DNA from: Bettongia penicillata ogilbyi | Lineage: Eukaryota; Chordata; Mammalia; Diprotodontia; Potoroidae | Reading direction: 5' to 3' | Length of the DNA: 64,000 nt | Assembly: GCA_023548195.1 (NCBI GenBank) | Contig: JAJHZJ010000413.1 | Span: 14,629,941-14,693,940 of the forward strand | Program-made: the position numbers and the translations under genes | Notes under the pieces: model-generated | Databases searched by the model: none | What the model was told of the DNA's origin: nothing | Seen by the model: only the letters and a program-made list of their open reading frames with translations | Part shown: positions 9,551 to 19,180 of the stretch, piece after piece | Numbering within the stretch: the first letter of the stretch is position 1 | Layout of the letters: the number at the start of each line of letters is the position of its first letter

Positions 9551-10395
9551 TTTCCCAGCCAGTTACTTGACTTCTGAGATTCCTTTCCACCCCCGCCTGG
9601 ATCCTCCCAGCTAGTGCTTGGCCTCTGAGATTTAAATGGGCTTTCCTCCTGCCGGCTGTCAGTGAGCTTTAGTTCAGGTGCTGGGGTGGGGCCAGGGCTG
9701 CCTCAGAGACTGATCCCTCGGAGGGCTTTATGCAGAGACTTTCAGGAATGGAACGGGTGGGGGCGGGGTGGGGGGGCCCGCCTCCCAAATCCCGGTCCCT
9801 TGGGGGCTTTAAGCAGAAGCCTTCAGTAACAGAGCGGGCTGGGGGCAGGGCCGTCTCCCAGGCTCAGCTCCGTCAGGTTTTATGCGGGAATCTTCCGTAA
9901 TGAAGATCCTGCCTGCTGCTGGGGAATTCCTGAGTCTTGGGCCGCTGCTGCCTCAGCCACCGCCCACACCTCTGCCTCCGCCGCTTCCTGCCCCCGTCCC
10001 CGACGCCGCCGCTTCCTTCTGAGGGGGCCCGAGTCACAGAGACGCCCCGCTTCCCCTCTCCTTCAGCCCGGCTTTCTTTCTCACTGACCTGTAGCTTCTG
10101 TGGGTGGAGGGACTTTCCCGGTTGCTGGGGCTTCCGTCTCTGAAGCCTGCTCGGATCAGCTTTTCTGCGGCCTCAGCCAGGGCAGCGCTGGGGGTCGGGT
10201 TTACTTTCCGGGGCGCGCCGGACCTTGGGGACGGGTCTTCAGGGCTCCCTGGAACGGAAATCTCTTCCACTCTGCTTCTGCACACCTTGTATTCACCCAG
10301 AAGCTATGGGGGACTCTTTTTACATTAATTCTATGGGCTTTGGTTTCGGAGCTCGTAAACGTGCATCCTTCTACTCCGCCATCTTGGCTCCGCTC
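9551..10395 (-). promoter_or_regulatory. GC/CpG-rich 5' UTR and likely internal promoter of HAL1 copy 1
   Basis: This is the most GC- and CpG-rich block of the window, with many CG dinucleotides between 9750 and 10250. It leads from the element 5' end to the ORF1 start. L1-type elements carry an internal Pol II promoter in the 5' UTR, so this is the expected promoter region. Short open frames here on both strands are composition artefacts. Retained CpG argues for a fairly recent insertion. Confidence 0.65.
10376..10388 (-). promoter_or_regulatory. YY1-like site at the HAL1 5' end
   Basis: The minus strand reads GCCAAGATGGCGG within 20 bases of the element start. AAGATGGCGG is the known YY1 core, and human L1 has a YY1 site at the same place, where it guides start-site choice (established for L1). 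A matching site is in copy 3 (58461-58473) and a degraded one in copy 2. Confidence 0.6.
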
Positions 10396-10410
10396 TAGGA
10401 CAATAATTTT
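10396..10410. repeat. HAL1 copy 1 target site duplication (5' side)
   Basis: TAGGACAATAATTTT, exact match to 7410-7424. Beyond it the L2-clade antisense sequence resumes. Confidence 0.85.
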
Positions 10411-10436
10411 GATAGCTGTGAGAGAAAAGAAGAATG

Positions 10437-10690
10437 AAGGAAACACATTTAATAAAGTGCCTACTGTGTTACGAGCACTATTTTAAGTGCTATAAATACC
10501 ATCTCATTTGATTTTCATAACAGCCCTGAGAAATATGTTACTACTATTACCCCCATTTTACAGTTGAGGAAGCTGAGGCAAACAAGGTTAAATGACTTGC
10601 ACAGGGTCACACAACTACTAAGTATCTGAGGCCAGATTTAAGTTCCGGTCTTCCTGACTCCACCCACCACATCACTTAACTGCTTCTAGG
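10437..10690 (+). mobile_element. MIR/THER1-like CORE-SINE
   Basis: 'gtgcctactgtgttacgagc', 'attttacagttgaggaagct', 'cacagggtcacacaactact' and 'ggtcttcctgactccaccca' cover most of the MIR body in order on the plus strand. Confidence 0.75.
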
Positions 10691-10975
10691 CAGAGAGATT
10701 TGAGGTAGGGTGTGTTCTTAAGAGGCTATTGTAACAGTCCCAGAAAGACAAAATGTAAGCCTGATCTAAAGTAATGGCTCTAACAGTTAGCAAGACTCTC
10801 TTGTCAGTTATAATCCTGAAAGGAACCAACTTCCTTTGTAGCTTTGCTGAAGGTAAAATTTAGCTTTCTGAATGAAGCTCTCTGAGCTGAGCTGTTCGCT
10901 TTTATTCCTGGAATCCCTCAGGTTAAGTTCCACAAATGACTGCCTTGTCAACTCTCTCATGATTTAACTAGCTCT
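10691..10975. other. No recognised feature
   Basis: Nothing recognised; no open frame of note. Confidence 0.4.
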
Positions 10976-10979
10976 TGCT

Positions 10980-11235
10980 TCATTTGCTGAAGCAGTGAAT
11001 AGAGCAGAGTGCTGGACCGAGAGGCAGGACTTGAGTTCAAATTCAGCCTCCAATGCTTGCTAGTTGTATGACCGTGGACAAGTCACCTAGCATGGCTGCT
11101 TCAGTTTCCTCAACTGTGAAGTTAGGATGATAATAATGCTTACTAGGATCAAACGAGAAAATATTTGTAAAGCACATAGCCCAATGCCTGGAATATAGTA
11201 GGTGCTTAATAAATGCTTGTTCCCTTTCCCTTGAC
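10980..11235 (+). mobile_element. tRNA-like marsupial SINE
   Basis: 'gaagcagtgaatagagcaga', 'ggacttgagttcaaattcag' (B-box-like), 'tcagtttcctcaactgtgaa', 'gataataatgcttactagga' and the 3' phrase 'gtaggtgcttaataaatgct' follow the order of the long marsupial tRNA-derived SINE. Plus strand, moderately diverged. Confidence 0.75.
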
Positions 11236-11419
11236 TTTAAGTCATTCTCCAGATCACTTTCTTTCTTGGTCCATATTTCCTGTCTGCTGACCCATGTCTA
11301 TTCAGGAAACTAATCATGTTGTTTTACCTTCTCCTATGTTCCATTATTTTTTGCTAGTAGTATCTAAGATAATCCTATACTTAAATACAAATGCATATTG
11401 CAAAGCAACTGTGCTGTTT

Positions 11420-11569
11420 ATTTTATTTTATTTTCTCCTCCAAATTTATTTACTTATTTGTTTTTAATTTTCAACAATCACTTTCATGAGTTTTAATTTT
11501 TCTCACATTCCCTTCACTCTTTCTCCCCAAGACAACTTGCAATGTTATATGGGTTCTACACATACATTC
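11420..11569 (-). mobile_element. L1 3' UTR fragment (left part, continues at 14206)
   Basis: 'ttttcaacaatcactttcat', 'ccttcactctttctccccaa' and 'gcaatgttatatgggttcta' match the L1 3' UTR copy at 17480-17595. The sequence resumes beyond HAL1 copy 2 at 14206, so one L1 was split by the HAL1. Confidence 0.65.
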
Positions 11570-12399
11570 CTTTTTTTTTAAATTTATTTTTAGATTACAG
11601 CATTCATTTCCACAAAATTTGGAGTTTCAATATTTCTCCTCATCTCACCCCTCTCCCCATAACACCTTGCATTCTGATTGCCCTTTCCCTCAATGTGCTC
11701 TCCCTTCTGTCACACCCCACCCTTCCCTTAGCCTCATCTTCTCTTTTCTTATAGGACAGGATAGATTTCTATACCCCATTACCTGTATTTCTTATTTCCC
11801 AGTTATATGCAAGAACAATTCTCAACATTCATTTCTGATACTTTGAATTCCAGCTTCTCTCTCTTTTTCCATCCCCATCCATCCCCACTGAGAAGGCAAG
11901 CAATTCAATATAGGCTATATATGTGTAGTTTTGCAAAAGACTTCCATAATAGCCATGTTGTATAAGACTAACTATATTTCCCTCCATCCTACCCTGTTCC
12001 CGCTTTATTCTATTCTCTCATTTGACCTTATCCCTTCCCAAACATGTTTACTTCTAGTTGCTCCCTTCCCCCATTTGCCTTCCCTTCTATCATCCCCCTC
12101 TTCCCACTTATCTCCTTCTCCCCTACTTTCCTGTAGTGTAAGATAGATTTTCATATCAAATTTAGTGAGCATGTTATTTCCTCCTTAAGCCATATGTGAA
12201 GAAAGTAAGCTTCACTTTCCCCCTCTCATCTCCTCCCTTTTCTCTTCCATTGAACAAGATTTTTCTTACCTCTTTTATGAGTGATAACTTGCCCCATTCC
12301 ATTTCTCCCTTTCTCCTCCCAATATGTTCCTCTCACCCCTTAATTTTATTTTTTATAGATATCATCCCTTCTGATTCAACTCAACCCATGCTCTCTATC

Positions 12400-12401
<2 letters not shown>

Positions 12402-12431
<30 letters not shown>

Positions 12432-12432
12432 G
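12402..12432. repeat. (TG)n microsatellite in HAL1 copy 2
   Basis: Pure TG run ending in GGGG, at the site corresponding to the TG-rich tract of copy 1. Confidence 0.85.
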
Positions 12433-12565
12433 GGAGGTATAATCCCTCCACCTATCCAAATACGGAGAACAGTCTCAAGAGTTACAAATATTTTCTTTCC
12501 ATGTAGGAATACAAACAGTTCAGCTTTAGAAAGTCCTTTATGATTTCTCTTTCCTGTTTACCTTT

Positions 12566-13599
12566 TCATGCTTCTCTTGATTCTTATGTTTGAAAGTCAA
12601 ATTTTCTCTTCAGTTCTGGTCTTTTCATCAAGAATGCTTCAAGGTCCTCTATATCATTGAATGACCACTTTTTCCTTTGAAGTATTATACTCAGTTTTTC
12701 TGGGTAGATGATTCTTGGTTTTATTCCCAGTTCCTTTGACTTCTGATCCTTTAATGTAGAAGCTGCCAGATCCTGTGTTATCCTGATTGCATTTCCACAA
12801 TGCTTGAATTGTTTCTCCTTGACCTAGGAACTCTGAAATTTGGCCACAATCTTCCCAGGAGTTTCTCTTTGGGTTCTTTCAGGAGGCAATTGGTGGATTC
12901 TTTCAATATTTATTTTGCCCTCTGGTTCTAGAATATTAAGGTAGTTTTCCTTGATAATTTCATGAAAGATAATGTCTAGGCTCTTTTTCTGATCATGGCT
13001 TTCAGGTAGTCCCATAATTTTTAAATTGTCTCTTCTGGATCTATTTTCCCGGTCGGTTGTTTTTGCAGTGAGATATTTCACATTATCATCTATTTTTTGT
13101 ATGTTTTGTAATTTCTTGTTTTATTATATAGTCATTATGTATGTTATAGTCATTATGTATGTATGTTTTGTAATTTCTTGTTTTATTATATGGTAATTAG
13201 CTTCTCTCACCTCCACTCTCATTTTTAAAGAACAATTTTCTTCAGTGAGTTTTTGAACTTCCTTTTCCATTTGGCTGATTCTGCTTTTTAAAGCCTTCTT
13301 CTCCTCATTGGCTTTTTGGATCTCTTTTTCCAATTGAAATAGCCTATTTTTAAAGGTGTTATTTTCCTCAGCATTTGGGTTTTTTTTGGTTCTCCGTTAG
13401 CAAACTGATGACTCCTTTTTCAAGCTCTTCTATGGTCTGAGCCCATTTCATATTCATTTGGGAGGTACTGGAGGCAGAAGCATTGACTTCCTCTGAGAGT
13501 ATGCATTGTTCTTCCTCATCTGAAAGCATGGAAGGAGATACCTGTTCACCAAGAAAGTAATCTTCTATGGTTTTATTTTTTTCCCCTTTTTTTGGGCAT
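12566..13599 (-). pseudogene. Broken HAL1 ORF1, copy 2
   Basis: The ATG at 13599 aligns with the copy 1 start. Conserved pieces are visible in different frames: coiled-coil text near 13333-13160 and TTDRENRSRRDNLKIMGLPE near 13060-13000, followed by the HDQKKSLDIIFHEIIKEN block. The frame is broken repeatedly, including a 62-bp-period tandem duplication at about 13099-13191 and a deletion in the C-terminal domain. Not functional. Confidence 0.8.
13099..13191. repeat. Local tandem duplication in HAL1 copy 2 ORF1
   Basis: A 31-bp unit at 13099-13129 is repeated exactly at 13161-13191, separated by 31 bp that itself holds repeated 'atagtcattatgtatg' text. Overall period 62 bp. It disrupts ORF1 between the coiled coil and the RRM region. 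Confidence 0.8.
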
Positions 13600-14205
13600 T
13601 TTCCTAGCTAGTTACTTGACTTCTGAATCCTTTGTCAAGAGGAGGGTCCTAATGCTCCTCCTCCCCCCAGGACCATGCTCAGGGCTGATTCAGATCAGCT
13701 GCTCAATTCCCCCAGGGGCTTTAAGCTGAGCCACTTCCACAATGGAAGCTGCCACCCACTCTAACATTGCCACACATCACTGCTGCCCCACTGCTGCTGC
13801 TTTTGCTGCAACCACTGTCTGGGGCTTGTGCTGAGGGGGGACCTTGCTCCCCTCTGGCCCAGCTGGGAAAGCTCTCTCACTGACCTTTGAAGCTTTCTTT
13901 GGCGCTTGTGTGCTGAGGGATCTGAGACCCTCCCTGCTGGGGATTCTGCCCCAGAGGCCTGTTTAGGTTCTATTTCTCCCAGTGACTCATGATCAGGGCT
14001 GCGCTCTGCTCAGCTCAGCCTCCAAATATACCTTTTACATCAGTCTTCCAGGTTACCTTTGGATGGAAATGTCTTTCACTCTGTTGTTCTGTGGCTTCTG
14101 CTGCTCTAGAATTTGTTGAGAGGCATTTTTTACAAGTATTTTATGGACTGTAGGGGGAGAGCTACAGTATGTGCATCTTTCTACTCTGCCATTTGGCTCC
14201 AACTC

Positions 14206-15110
14206 CCACAAATATTTCTTATTTTCACATTAGTCATGTTGCATAGAAGAATTAAAACAAATGGGAAAAAACATGAGTAAAAATAAACAGAACCAAATAT
14301 AACCAAAGAGAAAACGGTCTGCTTCATTCTGTGTTTCAACTCCATAGTTCTTTCTCTGGATGTGGGTGGCATTTTGCATTATGAATCCTTTGGCATATTT
14401 TAGGTCCTTGCCTTGCTATGGAGGATGAAGTCTATCAAAAACAGTCCATGCACACTGTGGTTGTTACTGTGTATAATGTTCTCCTGGTTCTGCTCACTTC
14501 CCTCAGTATCAGTTCATATGAGTTTATTCAGGTATTTCTGAAGTCCTCCTGTTCATTATTTCCTATACCACCTTCCATTTCATTACATTCATATACCACA
14601 ACTTGTTCAGCCATTCCACAATAGATGGACAGCCTCTTGATTTCCAGTTTTTATCCACCACAAAGAGAGCTGCTCTGAATGTTTTTGAACATGCGGGATC
14701 CTTTCCCATTTTTATGATCTCTTGGGGATATAGTCCTAGAAGTAATATTGCTGGCTCAAAGGGTATGTATATTTTTGTGACCCTTGGGCATAGTTCCAAA
14801 TTCCTCTCCAGAATGATTGGATCAGCTCACAGGAATGAATTAGTGTTCGAACTGTCCCACATCTTCTCCAACATATGTCATTTTCTTGTTTTGTCATGTT
14901 AGCCAATCTGAAAGGGGTGATGTGCCTCAAAGTTGTTTTGATTTGTATCTCTCTAATCAATAGTGATTTAGAGCATTTTTTTCATATGACTATAGATAAC
15001 TTTAATTTCTTCCTCTGAAAACTGCCTGTTCATGTCCTTTGACCATTTATCAATTGGGGAATAACTTGAATTCTTGTAAATTTAACTTAGTTCTCAAATT
15101 TTTTAAAGTT
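14206..15110 (-). mobile_element. L1 ORF2 3' part and 3' UTR (right part of split copy)
   Basis: The minus strand encodes pieces of the L1 ORF2 C-terminal region, such as IREIQIKTTLRHITPFRLAN and ENDICWRRCG (14736-14960), in shifting frames. The 3' UTR joins across HAL1 copy 2 to 11420-11569. The copy is 5'-truncated. Confidence 0.75.
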
Positions 15111-15187
15111 CACAGCTTCCAGTTTAAAAACCCTTCCAATCCCTTTATTTTATAGATGGAGAAACTGAAGCTCAGGGAAATGAAACA
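15111..15187 (+). mobile_element. CORE-SINE fragment between L1 pieces
   Basis: 'ccctttattttatagatgga' and 'gaaactgaagctcagggaaa' are the CORE block of MIR-type SINEs. Confidence 0.45.
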
Positions 15188-16045
15188 GCTGTGTACAATC
15201 TCCTGGTTCTGCTCCTTTCACTCAGCATCAGTTCATATAAGTCTTTCCAGGCCTTTCTGAAGTCTTCTTGTTCATCATTTCTTATAGAACAATAGTATTA
15301 CATTACATTCATATATCACAACTTGTTCAGTCATTCCCCAATTGATGAGGATCCCTTTGATTTCCAGTTTTGGGCCACCACAAATAAATATTTTTGTACA
15401 TGTGGGACCCTTCCCCATTTTTATGATCTCTTGGAGATACAGTCCTAGAAGTGATATTGATGGCTCAAAGGGTATGTGCACAATTTTTTAGTCCTTTGGA
15501 TATAGTTCCAAATTCCTCTCCAGAATGGCTGGATCATTTCACAGCTCCACCAACATTGAATTAGTGTTCCAACTCCCCCACATCTTCTCCAACACTTATC
15601 ATCTTCCTGTTTTGTTATGTTAGCCAATCAGAAAGGTGTGATGTGGCACCTCAGAGTTGTTTTGATTAGCATCTCTCTAATCAATAGTGACGTAGAGCAT
15701 TTTTTTTCTTATGACTATAGATAACTTTGATTTCTTGCTCTGAAAACTGCCTGTTCATATCCTTTACCTCATCAATTGGGAAATGACTTGTATTATTATA
15801 AATTTAACTCAGTTTTCTGTATTTTAAAAATGAGACCTTTATCACAGATGCTAGTTGTAAAAATTCTTTCCCAGTTTGATGGTTCCCTCCTAGTCTTGGT
15901 TGCATTGACTTTGTTTATGGAAAAACTTTTAAATTTAATGTAATCAAAATCATCCATTTTGCATTTCATAATGTTCTCTATCTCTTGTTTGGTCATAAAT
16001 TCCACCATTCTCCATAAATCTGACAAATAAACTATTCCTTGCTCC
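15188..16045 (-). mobile_element. L1 ORF2 C-terminal fragment
   Basis: Minus-strand pieces include MANITKQEDDKCWRRCGGVG (zinc-knuckle-like region), PFWRGIWNYIQR and, further 5', KCKMDDFDYIKFKSFSINK. These follow the order of the L1 ORF2 C-terminus, with several frameshifts. The first ~135 bp are practically identical to the copy at 17868-18005. Confidence 0.78.
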
Positions 16046-16440
16046 CCTAATTTGTTTACAGCAATTGTGCTAATGTTAATCTGCTTCTTCTCTAAGACAA
16101 ACTGTGGTATACCAGAAATATATCTCTTTGGGGAAAAGGTAGTTCACCCCTTCTTTCCCTGATCTGGCTGAACTAAAGATATATAATAATCTGATACCAT
16201 AACCCAAGGAGATTGCACCATTATTTACTGTACCATTTTTTTTGTACACTTGCTCATATACATGCATTTTCTTAGTTCTGAAAATTGAGTTGTGAAGCAT
16301 GTAATTGGGTGCTAGGAAGAACTCTTAATCTAAAATGATTGTGTGGGGGAATTATACAGGCACAACTTCAATTGGCATAGACTCATCAAAGGCCATTCTC
16401 AATAGCACTAGAAAAGGCTGAATGTTGGAGAAGCTTAACA
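16046..16440. other. No recognised feature
   Basis: AT-rich sequence without repeat signature; the 74-codon minus frame has no domain. Confidence 0.4.
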
Positions 16441-16444
16441 AATG

Positions 16445-16735
16445 AAGTTGGGGAAGCTAGGTGTCTAAGTGGACACAGTGGGGGGCCTGGAGGCAAGCTG
16501 ACTTGTCTTCCTGAATTCAAATCTGGCCTCAGACACTTACTAGTTGTGTGACCCTGCACAAGTCACTTAACCACTGTCAGAATCAGTTTCCTCACCTGAA
16601 AACTGGCAATAATAATAAAACCTATGTCACAGTGTTATTGTGTGGATCAAATAATAAAATAATTACAAAATGTTATTTAGCACAGCGCCTGGTACATAGT
16701 GTTACATAAATATTAGCTATTATTGGAGGTGTTGT
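16445..16735 (+). mobile_element. tRNA-like marsupial SINE
   Basis: 'ggggaagctaggtgtctaag' head, 'gaattcaaatctggcctcag', 'gtgtgaccctgcacaagtca', 'gcctggtacatagtgttaca'. Plus strand, moderately diverged. A second tail fragment ('gtaagcactttgtaaacctt') follows at about 16750-16785. Confidence 0.7.
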
Positions 16736-16939
16736 GTAATATATCATATGTAAGCACTTTGTAAACCTTAAAGTGGTATATACCTGCAAGCTACTATTGT
16801 ACCTTATGGATAGAAATGTCAGAGCAGTCTCCCAGAACAAAATACTTCCTCTTTCCTTGTTTCTCAATTGTGCTGCACTATTTTCCAGATTTTTATTGTC
16901 TTAAGTATTGACATCTGAATTAATCTTAGCATAGAGCTA

Positions 16940-17175
16940 ATAAGCAAACTAGGTGGTACAGTTGATAGAAAGCCAGGCCTGGAGTCAGGAAGACTCCTTG
17001 TCCTGAGCTCAAATCTGGCTTCAGATGCTAGCTGTGTGATCCTGGACAAGTCACTTAACACTTTTTCTCAGTTTCCTCATCTGTAAAATAGCAAGCCACT
17101 TCAGAATTTTTGCCAGGAAAACCCCAAAATGGGGTCACAAAGAGTTGGACACAACTGAAACAACTGAACAACAAT
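16940..17175 (+). mobile_element. Mar1-like CORE-SINE, near full length
   Basis: tRNA-like head 'aaactaggtggtacagttga' and 'gagctcaaatctggcttcag', CORE-type 'ctcatctgtaaaatagcaag', then the tail 'ccaaaatggggtcacaaaga', 'gttggacacaactgaaacaa' and CTGAACAACAA end. This is the marsupial Mar1 layout. Related minus-strand copies are at 25788, 36408, 45388 and 50203. Confidence 0.85.
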
Positions 17176-17464
17176 ATACATTTAGATACATACAAACATA
17201 TGAAAAATGTTTGAGTTCATTCTGCCAACATAAGTAACATCTCCTCTATAACTTAGATGGTCTTGACTTAGGGAGGTACCTGAGGTATATGGAAGTTGAC
17301 TGGATTGCCTAGGCTAATGCAGTGGCAGGTATATGTTAGAGGTATGATTTTTTTAACCTAACCCCTCCTAACTTCCAGACCCAATATTCCATCCACTACT
17401 CTATGCTATCTCTGATATAAACCCATCTCATTTTTTTATAGGATGAACATTGATCCTTTATTTC

Positions 17465-18575
17465 ACTTTCTCTTTTTTTAATTAATTTAATTGTTTTCAG
17501 TTTTATACAATCACTTTCATAAGTCTTAGATTTTCTCCCCCTGCTCCTCCTGCCCTCCCTGAGACAGTATGCAATCTTATATGATTTCTATACATACATT
17601 CTTATTAAGTACATTTTCATATTCATTATGTTCCATAGAGGAATTAAAATGAATGGGGCAAACCATGAGAAAAAACAAACTGAAACAAAACATAGCACAA
17701 GAGAAAATAGTCTGCTTCATTCTGTGTTGCAAATTCATAGTTCTTTCTCTGAATATGGAAGGCATTTTGCCTCAAGAGTCCTTTGAGGATGTTTTAGATC
17801 CTTGCATTGCTGTGAAGGGCTGTCTACCAGAAAAATTCCTCACACACTGTGGCTGTTACTGTGTACACAGTTCTCCTGGTTCTGCTCCTTTCACTCAGCA
17901 TCAGTTCATATAAGTCTTTCCAGGCCTTTCTGAAGTCTTCTTGTTCATCATTTCTTATAGAACAATAGTATTACATTACATTCATATATCACAACTTGTT
18001 CAGCCATTCCCCAATTGATGGACATCCCCTTGATTTCCAGTTTTTGGCCACCACAAATAAATATTTTTATACATGTGGGACCCTTCCCCATTTTTATGAT
18101 CTCTATGGAATTCAGTCCTACAAGTGAGATTACTGGGTCAAAGAGTATGCACATTTTTGTAGCCCTTTGTACATAGTTCCAAATTGTTCTCCAGAATGGT
18201 TGGATGATCTCACAGCTCCACCAACAATGAATTAGTGTTCCAACTCTCCCACATCTTCTCCAACATTTATCATCTTCTTGTTTTGTCATGTTAGCCAGTC
18301 TGAAAGGTGTGATGTGGCACCTCAGAGTTGTTTTGATTTGCACCTCTCTAATCAATAGTGATTTAGAGAATTTTCTCGTATGACTATAGATAGTTTTAAG
18401 TTCTTGCTCTGAAAACTGCCTGTTCATATCCTTTGACCATTTATCAACTGGGAATTGATTTGTATTCTTGTAAATTTGACTTAGTTCTCTATATATTTAA
18501 GAAATGAGGCCTTTCTCAGAGACACAAAAATTCTTTCCCAGTTTTCTGTTTCCCTCCTAATCTTGGTTCCATTGG
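17465..18575 (-). mobile_element. L1 ORF2 C-terminal part with 3' UTR
   Basis: The longest remaining frame (18427-17948, 159 codons) carries MNRQFSEQELKTIYSHTRKF, CWRRCG, HCWWSCEIIQPFW and PVISLVGL, the L1 ORF2 C-terminal region in order. The 3' UTR continues to about 17465. 5'-truncated, so no reverse transcriptase core remains here. Confidence 0.85.
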
Positions 18576-18834
18576 GTTTTAAGCCTATCTCATTTTGAAA
18601 AATGCTCTAGGAATGAAGTTTTTTTTTTTTTGCAGGGGCGGGGCTGAAAGGGAGTAGGTAGGACCTCCCTCTCTATCATTTAAGGGAAATCACTATAGAG
18701 AAAGAAACCTTAGGAGAAGTGGAAAGATAATCCATGTCACAAGTGCATCCCTCTATCACCAATATCTTTGTTTCCATTGCTAATGAAGTACCTGACAATG
18801 ATACCAATTTGGTTGAAAGAATTGGGCATGTTTA

Positions 18835-19180
18835 TAATTGATACATGAGACCTTTATCTGAGAAACTGTTTATAAAATTTTCTCCAATTTTCTGCTTTCC
18901 TTCTCATCTTGTGTACATTTGTTTTATTTGTACAAAACATTTTTAAATTAATGTAATTGAAATCATCCATTTTACACCTAGCTTTACTCTCTATCTCTTG
19001 TTTATTCATAGATTGTTCTCCTATCTGTAAGTCTGACAAGTAATATGTTCCATAAATTCAAATTTTCTTGTAATATCACTTTTTATATCTACGTCATGTA
19101 TCCATTTTGACCTTATCTTGATAAAAGGTGTAGGATGTTGGTTTATGCAAGAGCTGAACATGGCAGCTGGGGGTGGGGAT
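18835..19180 (-). mobile_element. L1 ORF2 fragment (upstream part)
   Basis: The minus-strand text encodes ARCKMDDFNYINLKMF, and further 5' FIKIRSKWIHDVDIKSD, matching L1 ORF2 blocks just upstream of the C-terminal region at 60110-60330. It could be the 5' part of the same L1 as 17465-18575, separated by 18576-18834. Confidence 0.7.

Larger units (their letters stand above)
7425..10395 (-). mobile_element. Full-length half-L1 (HAL1) retrotransposon, copy 1
   Basis: Complete minus-strand element of about 2.97 kb. In order it has a YY1-like 5' end, a GC-rich 5' UTR (about 845 bp), an intact ORF1 (9550-8447), a 3' UTR with a CA-type microsatellite and G/A-rich modules, and an A-rich tail. It is flanked by an exact 15-bp target duplication. 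There is no ORF2: the sequence passes from ORF1 straight into 3' UTR, the defining layout of HAL1 elements. HAL1 relies on L1 reverse transcriptase in trans (family knowledge). The exact duplication and open ORF1 mark it as the youngest HAL1 in the window. It landed in an antisense L2-clade remnant. Confidence 0.88.
11570..14205 (-). mobile_element. HAL1 (half-L1) retrotransposon, copy 2, decayed
   Basis: Minus-strand element of about 2.64 kb parallel to copy 1: 5' end with GGAGCCAAATGGCAGAGTAG, about 606-bp 5' UTR, broken ORF1 (13599 to about 12566), CA/TG tract at 12402-12432, purine-rich 3' UTR and T-rich left end. No ORF2. Flanks 'acatacattcctt' and 'acaaatatttctt' may be a decayed target duplication. 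It lies inside an L1 3' UTR. Many substitutions and indels relative to copy 1 make it older. Confidence 0.82.
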
